Origin: an uncultured Campylobacter sp.
GTDB lineage: Bacteria > Campylobacterota > Campylobacteria > Campylobacterales > Campylobacteraceae
DNA: 11,832 bases
Direction: 5' to 3'
Assembly: GCA_937896205.1 (NCBI GenBank)
Contig: CALBNA010000153.1
Coordinates: forward strand, 1 to 11,832
Shown here: piece by piece, positions 1-6,702 of the stretch
Layout of the letters: every line of letters starts with the position of its first letter
Position numbering within the stretch: position 1 is the first letter of the stretch
Notes under the pieces: model-generated
The model's database searches: none
Told to the model about the DNA's origin: nothing
The model's input: only the letters and a program-made list of their open reading frames with translations
Program-made: the position numbers and the translations under genes

Positions 1-345
1 TTAGATGAATGGTTATAGGGTTAGGGGTGATTTACACAGATTGTTTGATACTCTCGACTTTTTAATATTTTGCTATATGTTATTTGATTTATCTTAAACG
101 GATCGATAAACAACGAAAAACATAACCTAAACCAGCTTGGATCTGTATATATGGTATCTGCTATAAAAAAGCCATCTTTTATTTCATCTGGGCGAGGATA
201 CTTTTTGTCCGACAAGTCAGACAAAAATACCTCGTTAGGGATAGTCCCTAAAACCCCATATTTATTATACAGTCTAAAAAATTACTGTATTTTGTTCCAT
301 AAGAACCAAACACTAATAACTCAAACGCATCTTTATTTTCAAAAA
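1..345 (-). pseudogene. Unrecognised broken coding remnant (frameshifted)
   Basis: This stretch lies beyond the terminator of the ABC operon and holds no intact gene. One minus-strand frame reads without a stop from about 345 down to about 253 (translation including ELLVFGSYGTKYSNF) and then stops. A second frame, open from about 281 down to a TAA at 21-23, reads RLYNKYGVLGTIPNEVF and continues with FFIADTIYTDPSWFRLCFSL. The two frames meet at a run of six A (276-281 on the plus strand), so a one-base change there would join them into one protein end of about 105 residues. No good start codon and ribosome binding site precede it; the only starts in the second frame are internal TTG codons such as 224. 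I do not recognise the family. It could be a decayed gene, a sequencing error in a homopolymer, or chance open frames in AT-rich DNA. Confidence 0.3.
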
Positions 346-381
346 ATACCCTCCTTACTGGTTTGTCCAGTAAAGAGGGTA
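341..381 (-). terminator. Intrinsic terminator of the ABC importer operon
   Basis: Read on the minus strand, 381-368 pairs with 360-347 as a 14-bp stem (one G-U wobble, otherwise perfect) around a 7-nt loop. The stem is followed directly by six T (complement of 341-346). The element begins 27 bases after the stop codon of the 170-residue FmdE-like gene, so it most likely ends the five-gene transcript that starts near 4870. Confidence 0.85.
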
Positions 382-407
382 CATATCAAAACCCTTCTCT
401 TTTTCTT

Positions 408-920
408 TTATAGAACTTTTGCGTTATATACTTCTTCGGGCTTAGCGGCCAATAGTCTTGCTGCCATATCTTTTTTCATCTGAATCAAAGTAGTCTCTTC
501 TTCTTCACTTCTATCTTCTTTTCTTGATAATTCAATAAATTCTTTTAGTACAAAACCTGGCTTTATGGTTATAACGACTGTTTTATCTCTATACTTGAAT
601 TTAAAATAATATCTTCCATGGGGACTTTCTAAGACTTCTTCAGCTTCTTTTAAATTAATATCAACGGAAATTCTACCACCTGTTACGCATCTTGTTACCA
701 TTTCAAAAGCATCTAGCCCTCCCGGTCCCGGAAATGCTGTAATAAGATATATCTCTCTTCTTTCTAATAATTTCCCATCATCTAAAAGTGGAAAGGCTCT
801 ACTCATGACTTGAAATGCATGAGCTACTCCCCCGGGATAATCTACACCATGATAGTTTAGTAAATCATCAAAGCTATATTCTAATTCATGTCCTTTTTCT
901 AATACTTTTATTTTATCCAT
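408..920 (-). CDS. FmdE-like small protein, last gene of the ABC importer operon
   Basis: The product has 170 residues, no signal peptide and no membrane segment, so it should be cytoplasmic. Two stretches resemble the FmdE/FwdE family: NYHGVDYPGG at 22-31 lies where the family usually has HGHxCPG, and PGGLDAFEMVTRCVTGGRI (66-84) lies where it has a CGxDAxQxxTGCTxGxGN-type motif. GRYYFKFKYRDKTV (102-115) could be the following beta hairpin. The cysteines usually seen in the first motif and before the DA pair are missing (Tyr28; Pro-Gly region), leaving only Cys78, so metal binding is doubtful. A Glu-rich helix follows at 137-160. AAGAAAGGAAG precedes the ATG, and the gene starts 22 bases after the binding-protein gene ends, so it is part of the operon. 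I recall FmdE-like genes beside FecCD/BtuCD-type importers in anaerobes, which suggests a role in handling the imported metal or cofactor; this is inference. The family assignment is from motif memory only. Confidence 0.6.
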   Translation of the reverse strand: MDKIKVLEKGHELEYSFDDLLNYHGVDYPGGVAHAFQVMSRAFPLLDDGKLLERREIYLITAFPGPGGLDAFEMVTRCVTGGRISVDINLKEAEEVLESPHGRYYFKFKYRDKTVVITIKPGFVLKEFIELSRKEDRSEEEETTLIQMKKDMAARLLAAKPEEVYNAKVL

Positions 921-942
921 GTTTCTTCCTTTCTTGTTAAAA

Positions 943-2052
943 CTACTTCCTCAATATTGTAGCAACTTCATCATCTGATAATTTGTAATCATATACATAT
1001 TCAAAGAAATTCTTTAACTCTACTTCCATGTCCATATCTGAAAACAATTGTGGATACTGTATTTTTGCAGCCCATTTAACTGTAAGCGGAGTTTCAACCC
1101 CAGGAGGATCCCACCTATAAACACCTATAGGAATTTTGTATACTTGTTTGTTAGCTACAGCTTTAATTGTTGACCAGTCTCTACCTTCCTGCTTATTTTC
1201 AATAAAGTCTTCCGGCATTAAGTCTGAATGATTTCCTAAATAAATGATATCAGGGTTCCATACAATCATCTGCTCCATGTCCACTTCAGCCAATTTACCC
1301 TTAAGCTCGTGGGCCGGATTATGGGCTCCACTTGGTTTCATCCAATGGTCGTATGTTTTTACAGCTATTTTCATGTCACTATAAAACTCTATAACTTTTG
1401 GTTTATCTTCATCTTTTATTTCAGCTAACTTTGATGTTACTTCATTAATTCCTTTGTCCATATATTCAACTAATAAGTCGCCACGTTCTTTCTTTTGAAG
1501 TACTTCAGATATCATTTTTATATTTTCTTTTATACTGTCAAATTCTGCCCTCTTTAAAGCTACTACCTTAAGTCCTGCAGCTTCCATTTTTTCAATTTCT
1601 TTCTCAATATTCGAATAAATAAACACTACATCCGGTTTTAGCTTCAATAACTCTTCCACGTTAACAACTGAGTCTTTTGAACACCATTTAGTATTCGCAT
1701 TAGCTAGTTGTGGATACATGTTTTTTAAAACACTTTCTTCAAAAGCTTTAATAGAAGATGGGTTGCATCCTACAATTTTATCTGTCTTTCCATCAATTGC
1801 ATATATTATAGACGGAAGAGGCTTGTCCACCGTTGCAATTCTTTCCGGTGTTTTTTCAAATTTAATCGTTTTTCCTCTAACATCAGTAACCGAGTATTCG
1901 CTTTCTTTTACCTCTTTAACTTCTTGCACTTGACTAGCTTCTTTTTCCTTGTTTTCACTGATTTCATTTTTATTACTTTGAGAGCTGCCGTCACAAGCAT
2001 TTAAAATTAATGCTAGTACTAAAAATAATAATAAACTAATCCTTCTTTTCAT
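943..2052 (-). CDS. ABC importer substrate-binding lipoprotein (FepB/BtuF-like)
   Basis: This 369-residue protein captures the ligand outside the membrane and delivers it to the FecCD permease. It starts with a lipoprotein signal: MKRR, a hydrophobic core, and the lipobox LNAC with Cys20 as the lipidated residue. A Lys/Glu-rich linker (about 24-52) precedes a TroA/periplasmic-binding-protein-2 fold. The first lobe begins with TDVRGKTIKFEKTPERIATV (56-75). A long central helix lies at about 177-213. The second lobe contains the family-like WNPDIIYLG (265-273) and RWDPPGVETPLTVKWAAK (313-330). A strong AAAGGAGG lies just before the ATG. It sits 17 bases downstream of the aldo/keto reductase gene and 22 bases upstream of the FmdE-like gene. 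An anchored binding protein fits a Gram-positive host. The ligand cannot be read from the sequence; ferric siderophore, heme, cobalamin or another metal chelate are all possible. Confidence 0.9.
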   Translation of the reverse strand: MKRRISLLLFLVLALILNACDGSSQSNKNEISENKEKEASQVQEVKEVKESEYSVTDVRGKTIKFEKTPERIATVDKPLPSIIYAIDGKTDKIVGCNPSSIKAFEESVLKNMYPQLANANTKWCSKDSVVNVEELLKLKPDVVFIYSNIEKEIEKMEAAGLKVVALKRAEFDSIKENIKMISEVLQKKERGDLLVEYMDKGINEVTSKLAEIKDEDKPKVIEFYSDMKIAVKTYDHWMKPSGAHNPAHELKGKLAEVDMEQMIVWNPDIIYLGNHSDLMPEDFIENKQEGRDWSTIKAVANKQVYKIPIGVYRWDPPGVETPLTVKWAAKIQYPQLFSDMDMEVELKNFFEYVYDYKLSDDEVATILRK

Positions 2053-2069
2053 TTTTCCTCCTTTGAAAA

Positions 2070-3017
2070 TTATACACTTAGTGGATAAACTCCAAACAAA
2101 TCTGCAACTTCTTCTCTTAATATATGAGGTCTTTGTCTAAGAGCTTTGCCAACTTCTATCTTTCTTTCTAAATCAACTTGATTAATTCTTTCTTTTAATT
2201 TTCCTTCTTGTTCACTCCTTTCTTTAGCAGAGTAAGGTTCTTGATATAGGGTTTTAATAGCTTCATTAATTTCATCTTTTGAATTAAAGGTTCCCAGTAC
2301 AGAATCTATAAAAGGAAAGGACAGAATATATGCATATGCCGCTTGAACCAAAGTTTGGTCTTCTTTTATACGAATAGCGTTAAATATATCTTCATAAAGC
2401 AACAAGTCTCCTGTTGCCAGCGGATTCATAGCTATTGTCCCTATATCTTTTTCATGAGTCTTCATTATTCCTTTTAATCTGTATTTGGAATTAATTATAT
2501 TAAAGCCCTGTAAACTATAATCAAATTTATACTCCCCAATCATCTCAATTAGTTCTTTATTTTGTAAGTGTGAAGAAAAAGTAATATGCTTAATAAGTCC
2601 TTCTTCTCTTGCTTTTTCCATCTCTCTTATAGCTCCATAGTTTTTAGCTCCTCTCCATTCTTCAAAAGATTTTACACCCCAAAGACAAGTAAAGGAGTCA
2701 ATACAACTTATTCCTAAATTCTTCAAAGAATTTTCAAGATTTTTTCGAAATGTTTTAGAATCTCCGGCATGTGTCTTTGACATAATATAAAATGGTTTTT
2801 TATGCTTCTTCATTTCTTTTATGGCTGCACCTAATATAAGTTCTGAACAATTGTTTCCATAAGTATCGCCGGTTTCAAAGAAATTTATTCCTTGTTTATA
2901 TGCATAGAAGAAATTTTCTGCATGTTTATCTATATCTTGGGGATTCTTTAAGTGATGACTTCCCATAGATATTCTTGAAATTTGTATGCCTGTAGATCCT
3001 AATTTTCTATATTCCAT
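2070..3017 (-). CDS. Aldo/keto reductase-family protein with altered catalytic tetrad
   Basis: The protein has 315 residues and the full AKR barrel layout: N-terminal MEYRKLGSTGIQISRISMGS, GINFFETGDTYG (43-54), IMSKTHAG (78-85), SIDSF...LWGV near 104-115, IKHITFSSH-type strand, NPLATGDLL and VLGTFNSKDEI. Such enzymes normally use NADPH to reduce carbonyls through Asp-Tyr-Lys-His. Here Tyr53 and Lys81 are kept, but Glu48 stands at the usual Asp (FFDT becomes FFET, with Asp51 nearby) and Trp113 stands at the usual His (LHGV becomes LWGV). Activity on ordinary carbonyls may therefore be changed or lost. A strong AGGAGG is 5 bases before the ATG. The gene lies between the ATPase gene (23-base gap) and the binding-protein gene (17-base gap). 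An AKR inside an importer operon suggests it acts on the imported ligand, for example to release metal from a chelate, but that is inference. Confidence 0.88.
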   Translation of the reverse strand: MEYRKLGSTGIQISRISMGSHHLKNPQDIDKHAENFFYAYKQGINFFETGDTYGNNCSELILGAAIKEMKKHKKPFYIMSKTHAGDSKTFRKNLENSLKNLGISCIDSFTCLWGVKSFEEWRGAKNYGAIREMEKAREEGLIKHITFSSHLQNKELIEMIGEYKFDYSLQGFNIINSKYRLKGIMKTHEKDIGTIAMNPLATGDLLLYEDIFNAIRIKEDQTLVQAAYAYILSFPFIDSVLGTFNSKDEINEAIKTLYQEPYSAKERSEQEGKLKERINQVDLERKIEVGKALRQRPHILREEVADLFGVYPLSV

Positions 3018-3040
3018 TCATTAACCTCCTTCTAACAGTT

Positions 3041-3826
3041 CTATATGGCTTTATAAGGTGCAACTGTTTTGTATTCAACTTCTTCTGCTTGAAAAATTAA
3101 AATTTTAGCTTTGATCTGAAAATACTTTTGTAAGTTATCTTCAGTAATGGCTTTCGAACTTTCATCAAAGGTTGTTTTGTAGTCACTACCGATAAACAAA
3201 GTTTTGTCAGATATCTGCAATGCATGACTAGGAAAATGAGTGTTTATTATGCAAGCAGATTTTTTATTTACATTTATATGTTTAATTGCCTCTATGATTC
3301 TAATTTGATTCTTCATATCCAGGTTTGATTCCGGTTCATCTAAAATAAGAAGTTTTGGATTAGAAACAAGAGCTCTCGCAATCATAACCATTTGAAGCTC
3401 TCCTCCAGATAGCTCATCACAGTATCTATTTGATAGCTTTTCAACTCCTAATTCTTTTAAAGTTTCATAAGCTTTATCATAATCTTCCTTCGTAGGGATA
3501 TGGAAAAAACTGTTTTCCTTGTCTAAACCCATCACAACCATTTCTAAAACCCCATAACTAAACACACTTTTCTTAACTTGAGGAACATAACTTAAGTTTT
3601 CCCATAATTCTTTTTCTGCATATTCATTTATATCTTTGCCGAACAATAAGGCTTTTCCCGTGTCCCATTTTAAAAACCCCATAAGACACCTTAAGAAAGT
3701 AGTTTTACCCACCCCATTGGGTCCAAGAATGGACATTACTTCTTCTTCTTTTAAATCAAATGAAATATCTTTTAAAATTTTTCTCTTGTCATATGAAAAA
3801 GTACCTTTTTTAACTTGGAGTATCAT
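3041..3826 (-). CDS. ABC importer ATPase (FepC/BtuD-like)
   Basis: This 261-residue cytoplasmic ATPase powers the importer with the permease encoded just upstream. All nucleotide-binding motifs are present: Walker A GPNGVGKTT (35-43), Q-loop VPQV (81-84), signature LSGGE (139-143), Walker B LLILDEP (159-165) with D-loop SNLD (167-170), and H-loop His197 in NTHFPSHAL. The order and spacing match ATPases of the iron-siderophore/heme/cobalamin class (COG1120 type). Its ATG overlaps the stop of the permease gene by 4 bases (ATGA), so the two are probably translationally coupled. After the H-loop the usual GDxxAxG stretch is loose (SDYKTTFDESSKAIT), and about 20 variable residues end the protein. 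Confidence 0.95.
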   Translation of the reverse strand: MILQVKKGTFSYDKRKILKDISFDLKEEEVMSILGPNGVGKTTFLRCLMGFLKWDTGKALLFGKDINEYAEKELWENLSYVPQVKKSVFSYGVLEMVVMGLDKENSFFHIPTKEDYDKAYETLKELGVEKLSNRYCDELSGGELQMVMIARALVSNPKLLILDEPESNLDMKNQIRIIEAIKHINVNKKSACIINTHFPSHALQISDKTLFIGSDYKTTFDESSKAITEDNLQKYFQIKAKILIFQAEEVEYKTVAPYKAI

Positions 3827-4845
3827 CTTCTTTCTCCCGAATTCTTTCTAAGTATAGTTATGAATAATGGCGCACCTATAAATGCTGTTAATATTGAAAT
3901 GGGAATTTCATTGCTTGTAGCTGCTCTTGAAAGGGTATCTATCAGTAATAAATAAATTGCTCCCATAACACAACAAGTTGGAATAAGGTACCTATTATCA
4001 TTTCCGATAACCATTCTCGCCAAATGGGGAATTATTAAACCTATCCATCCTATAATTCCACATACAGAAACTGTAGTTGCAGTTATCAATGTTGAGAGTA
4101 AGATAACCACAACACGTAATTTTTTTACATTAATTCCTAAAGACCTAGCCTCATCAGAATCTAGAGATAAAAGATTCAATTTCCACCTTAATAGAAAGAA
4201 GCCGAAAATACAAGGTATTATTATTATTGAACAAATAACAAGGTCTCTATAGGATACACTTGCTAAACTTCCCAGCAACCACATAGTGATAGTTGGAAGC
4301 TTATCTTCCGGATCTGCTATATATTTAATAAATGATATTGAAGCATCAAATAGTGACTTTACAATTACTCCGGATAAAACTAACACATACAAATCTGTTC
4401 GTTTTTTTACTCTGGATAGGTTTAAAACTATATAAACTGCTAAAAGCCCCAGAAGCAAAGAAACATGCTGAGTCACTATCATGTCTAGGGATAATAATAT
4501 AGATAAAGCCGCCCCAAAACCTGCTCCTGAAGACACCCCTAGTAAGTCCGGGCTAACTAAAGGGTTTGAAAAAACAGTTTGATATGCTGCTCCTGCCAGT
4601 GATAGCCCTGCACCTACTAAAACTGCCATAAGTATTCTAGGTAGTCTTATGTCAATTACTACACTAGTTTCATGTACGCCTAAGCCGCTAACATCTCCGG
4701 TTATTGTTTTGTATATAATCATAAATGCTTCATAGGGGCTAACCGGATATCTTCCTAAACAAATAAAAGTTAGTATTAAAAGCAATAGCAATACAAAGAG
4801 AACCAATATGCATAATTTTTTATTCTTAAAGAAACCTTTCCCCAT
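3823..4845 (-). CDS. ABC importer permease, FecCD/BtuC family
   Basis: This 340-residue integral membrane protein forms the channel of a type II importer, normally as a homodimer. After a short basic N-terminus a first membrane segment covers about 11-30. RLPRILMAVLVGAGLSLAGA (67-86) and the following NPLVSPDLLGVSSGAG (94-109) are hallmarks of FecCD proteins. EARSLGINV (232-240) is the usual cytoplasmic coupling region that contacts the ATPase. GIIGWIGLIIPHLARMVIG (263-281) and EIPISILTAFIGAPLFI (313-329) are the conserved end of the family. The length is typical. It is the first gene of the operon, with AAAGGGTGG ahead of the ATG and a sigma-A promoter about 30 bases upstream. Only one permease gene is present, which fits the homodimeric form. 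Confidence 0.95.
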   Translation of the reverse strand: MGKGFFKNKKLCILVLFVLLLLLILTFICLGRYPVSPYEAFMIIYKTITGDVSGLGVHETSVVIDIRLPRILMAVLVGAGLSLAGAAYQTVFSNPLVSPDLLGVSSGAGFGAALSILLSLDMIVTQHVSLLLGLLAVYIVLNLSRVKKRTDLYVLVLSGVIVKSLFDASISFIKYIADPEDKLPTITMWLLGSLASVSYRDLVICSIIIIPCIFGFFLLRWKLNLLSLDSDEARSLGINVKKLRVVVILLSTLITATTVSVCGIIGWIGLIIPHLARMVIGNDNRYLIPTCCVMGAIYLLLIDTLSRAATSNEIPISILTAFIGAPLFITILRKNSGERR

Positions 4846-4873
4846 TTATCCACCCTTTCTAATTATTAGTTAT

Positions 4874-4903
4874 ATTATAGCACTTGCTATATTTGAAAGT
4901 CAA
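4874..4903 (-). promoter_or_regulatory. Sigma-A type promoter of the ABC importer operon
   Basis: On the minus strand a -35 TTGACT (complement of 4898-4903) and a -10 TATAAT (complement of 4874-4879) are separated by 18 bases. The -10 lies 28 bases upstream of the permease ATG, giving a short leader that carries AAAGGGTGG. This near-consensus arrangement fits a Firmicute and differs from Campylobacter promoters, which lack a clear -35. The -35 overlaps the stop codon (4900-4902) of a small upstream reading frame. Confidence 0.8.
4876..4891. promoter_or_regulatory. Palindromic candidate operator within the promoter
   Basis: TATAGCA and TGCTATA form a perfect inverted repeat of 7-base arms around a 2-base centre. 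It overlaps the -10 element and the spacer of the promoter in front of the permease gene. A dimeric repressor bound here would block RNA polymerase. The site does not match the Fur or DtxR boxes I know, so the regulator is unknown and no regulator gene is in the window. Confidence 0.5.
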
Positions 4904-5214
4904 GGATATTGATACACATATTCATCTTTAAAATGGTCATCATCATACTCTTCATATACATAATAATAATTTAACCTAAAATGCACATTACCAATGTACG
5001 CATCTACCATTGTTGTGTTAGCAGTCGGTTTTTTAGTGTAGGCTTAGATAGTTAGGCTTGCTGGCAAAAAAGATTCTTGGTAAGTAAATTCACTTTTGGC
5101 AATAACACATTTTTCATTTAGGTATGAACTACAAAATTCTAAAAACTTAGCTCCTAATTCATCTGCTAGCTCTCTTTGTGTGCTAGCCAAATCTACAAAC
5201 TGATGTGCCCCGTG
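4900..5214 (-). pseudogene. Unrecognised coding remnant with an in-frame stop, next to the junction
   Basis: Between the ABC promoter and the ttdB junction the AT-rich DNA keeps one minus-strand frame that looks coding. From about 5214 it reads [20 protein letters not shown] and continues for 56 residues to a TAA at 5044-5046. The same frame then continues, with KKPTANTTMVDAYIGNVHF and a Tyr/Asp-rich tail, to a TGA at 4900-4902. The second part holds an ATG at 5010 that could start a 36-residue peptide, but no ribosome binding site supports it. The likeliest reading is the 3' end of a gene whose start was lost at the junction and which carries a nonsense mutation, or two short remnants. I do not recognise the family. 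Apart from this and the ABC promoter I see nothing in 4846-5192. Confidence 0.35.
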
Positions 5215-5291
5215 AGGTAGATCACGTCGCCGATCTTGATATCTGCTAGATCCTCGGGCGCGATCGGCGTGGTTAAAATTTTCTTACTCAT
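5193..5291 (-). pseudogene. ttdB: Truncated TtdB / class I hydro-lyase beta subunit (5' end only)
   Basis: The ATG at 5291 overlaps the ttdA stop codon as ATGA. The frame reads [20 protein letters not shown] followed by GDVIYLTG, which closely resembles the N-terminus I recall for E. coli TtdB (KKILTTPI, then EDL, then GDVIYLTG). The intact beta subunit is about 200 residues and completes the alpha-beta dehydratase. Here homology ends after about 28-30 codons, where the DNA turns AT-rich (between about 5216 and 5202), and the frame hits TAG at 5193-5195. The product would be a 32-residue stub, so no functional dehydratase can be made from this copy as written. The break is either an insertion or a contig misjoin. 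Confidence 0.85.
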
Positions 5292-6187
5292 AGCGCGAAC
5301 TCCTTGTGCGATTTTACGGCAAAATTTAGCTCTGCGTCCCAGACGATATGGCCTTTGCGGTGCGACCAGCAGCCCACGTTTACGGCGACGGCGATGACGC
5401 TGGGGTGGCGGGCGCAGTTTTCGATATGCACGCCCATGACCGAGCTCGCGCCGCTCATGCCTTGCGGGCCTAGGCCGATTTTATTGATGCCCTCTTCGAG
5501 CAGCCTTTCGGTTAGCGCGGCGCGTTCGTTTGGATTTGCCGAGCCAAGAGGTCTCATCAGCGCTTTTTTAGATAGCAAGGATGCCACGTCGATCGAGGTG
5601 CCCACGCCTACGCCCACTAGCAGCGGCGGACAGGCGTTTATGCCGTAGCTCGTCATTATGTCCATGACGAATTTCACGACGCCCTCGTAGCCCATCCCCG
5701 GCATCAGCACGGTTGCCTTGCCGGGCAGGCTACAGCCGCCGCCCGCCATATAGGTGTGTATCTCGCACTCGCCGCTATCCGGCACGATATCCCAAAATAC
5801 GCTCGGCGTGCCCTTGCCGACGTTTTTACCGGTATTGTACTCATCAAACGTCTCGACGCTGTTGTGGCGTAGCGGAGCTTCGCGCGTCGCTCGCAGTACG
5901 GCCTCGCGCAGCAGCTCCTCAAGCTCGCCGATGAGCGGAAAGTTCGTGCCGCAGCGCACGAAAAACTGGATCACGCCCGTATCCTGGCAGGACGGACGGT
6001 CTAGCTGCTTAGCTAGGCGCTGGTTTTCAAACATCGTTTTATAGATCTCTCTCGCTAGCGGCTGCGTCTCGCGCTCGCTAAGCTCCCGCAGCTTTGCCGT
6101 CACATCATCAGGCAGCACCTTGCCCGTGTATCCGACGAATTTCGCCATGATCTCGGTCATCTTTTGCACGGCTTTTTGTTTATCCAT
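5288..6187 (-). CDS. ttdA: L(+)-tartrate dehydratase / class I fumarase-type alpha subunit
   Basis: The 299-residue product is the catalytic alpha subunit of an oxygen-sensitive [4Fe-4S] hydro-lyase that removes water from L-tartrate (giving oxaloacetate) or interconverts malate and fumarate. The three expected cluster cysteines are present: Cys67 in RPSCQDTG, Cys186 in [11 protein letters not shown] and Cys273 in VGCWSHRKG. Other family blocks are [19 protein letters not shown] (104-122), [10 protein letters not shown] (147-156), GLGPQGMSG (238-246) and [13 protein letters not shown] (251-263). These match E. coli TtdA (303 residues) as I remember it more closely than single-chain FumA. The frame is open upstream to 6280, but the ATG at 6187 is preferred: AAAGGAG sits just ahead of it and [13 protein letters not shown] aligns with the TtdA start. 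It overlaps the DUF2809 gene by 8 bases and ttdB by 4. A two-subunit fumarase with the same fold cannot be excluded. Confidence 0.85.
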   Translation of the reverse strand: MDKQKAVQKMTEIMAKFVGYTGKVLPDDVTAKLRELSERETQPLAREIYKTMFENQRLAKQLDRPSCQDTGVIQFFVRCGTNFPLIGELEELLREAVLRATREAPLRHNSVETFDEYNTGKNVGKGTPSVFWDIVPDSGECEIHTYMAGGGCSLPGKATVLMPGMGYEGVVKFVMDIMTSYGINACPPLLVGVGVGTSIDVASLLSKKALMRPLGSANPNERAALTERLLEEGINKIGLGPQGMSGASSVMGVHIENCARHPSVIAVAVNVGCWSHRKGHIVWDAELNFAVKSHKEFAL

Positions 6188-6650
6188 CGCTTCTCCTTTG
6201 TCGGTTTTTACTTTCAAATTTTTCATACGTGCCCGCCAAAGTGCAGCCCGCAGCGTAGCAGAGCAGGTCGGCAAAATCAAACGTTCCGCCGATCATTACT
6301 TTTAAAATTTTATTTTCTATGCCTAAAATTTGCACGGCTCCCAAATACTGCGCTAGCTCCAAAGCCGCCGCGAACGCGAAAATTTTAAGCGGCAATTTTA
6401 AAGGCGGCACGCTAAAAATAGCCCTAGCGAGCGCATAAAGCAAGATAGCGGCCAAAACGTCGCCCGCGTAGTGACGCACGAAGCCGCCCTTTACGCAGAT
6501 CGCGATGTAAATTTCAGCCGATAAAATCAGAGTTGCCGCGGTTAAAAACGCTAGCCTCGTCCGCACGCTTTGCCTTATTTGCGTCTTTTGCACGAGCTTT
6601 TTCGCGCCCTTCGGCCTAGCCTTTTGCTCGTTTAAATTTTCCTCTCGCAA
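6180..6650 (-). CDS. DUF2809-family small membrane protein
   Basis: The product has 156 residues, with a basic N-terminal tail (about 1-32) and four probable membrane segments near 33-53, 62-81, 88-108 and 125-141. VRHYAGDVLAAILLY (58-72), ALELAQ (96-101) and the ending GGTFDFADLLCYAAG (121-135) match the DUF2809 pattern (VR-GD-vL-LLY, E-Q, G-FD-aDLl-Y-G). The function of this family is not known. The start is a TTG at 6650 with AAAGGA just upstream; no better ATG precedes the first membrane segment. The gene follows larB by 52 bases and overlaps the ttdA start by 8, so it belongs to the lar-ttd transcript. A link to dicarboxylate or nickel handling would be guesswork. Confidence 0.75.
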   Translation of the reverse strand: MREENLNEQKARPKGAKKLVQKTQIRQSVRTRLAFLTAATLILSAEIYIAICVKGGFVRHYAGDVLAAILLYALARAIFSVPPLKLPLKIFAFAAALELAQYLGAVQILGIENKILKVMIGGTFDFADLLCYAAGCTLAGTYEKFESKNRQRRSDG

Positions 6651-6702
6651 CGCTTTCCTTTTAAATTTAGCCGTTAAATTTGACCCGCGCAGCGGCGTAA
6701 AT

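Noticed and set aside
151..483. Plus-strand open frame of 110 residues
   Set aside because: It runs antisense across the operon terminator and the 3' end of the FmdE-like gene, has no ribosome binding site, and resembles no protein I know.
5150..5300. Phage or island attachment site, tRNA end or insertion sequence at the junction
   Set aside because: No tRNA-like sequence, inverted repeat, target duplication or recombinase frame could be seen at or near the join.
5288..6187. Calling the gene a plain fumarase (fumA)
   Set aside because: The chain is only the alpha part, and both it and the ttdB start resemble TtdA/TtdB more than single-chain class I fumarases; fumarase activity is kept as an alternative.
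6188..6280. N-terminal extension of ttdA by 31 residues
   Set aside because: The extension overlaps the DUF2809 gene much further, has no family resemblance, and the ATG at 6187 has a good ribosome binding site and aligns with the TtdA start.
5304..6388. Several open frames overlapping and antisense to ttdA and the DUF2809 gene
   Set aside because: They are low-complexity, Arg/Ser/Ala-rich shadows of GC-rich coding DNA without start signals.
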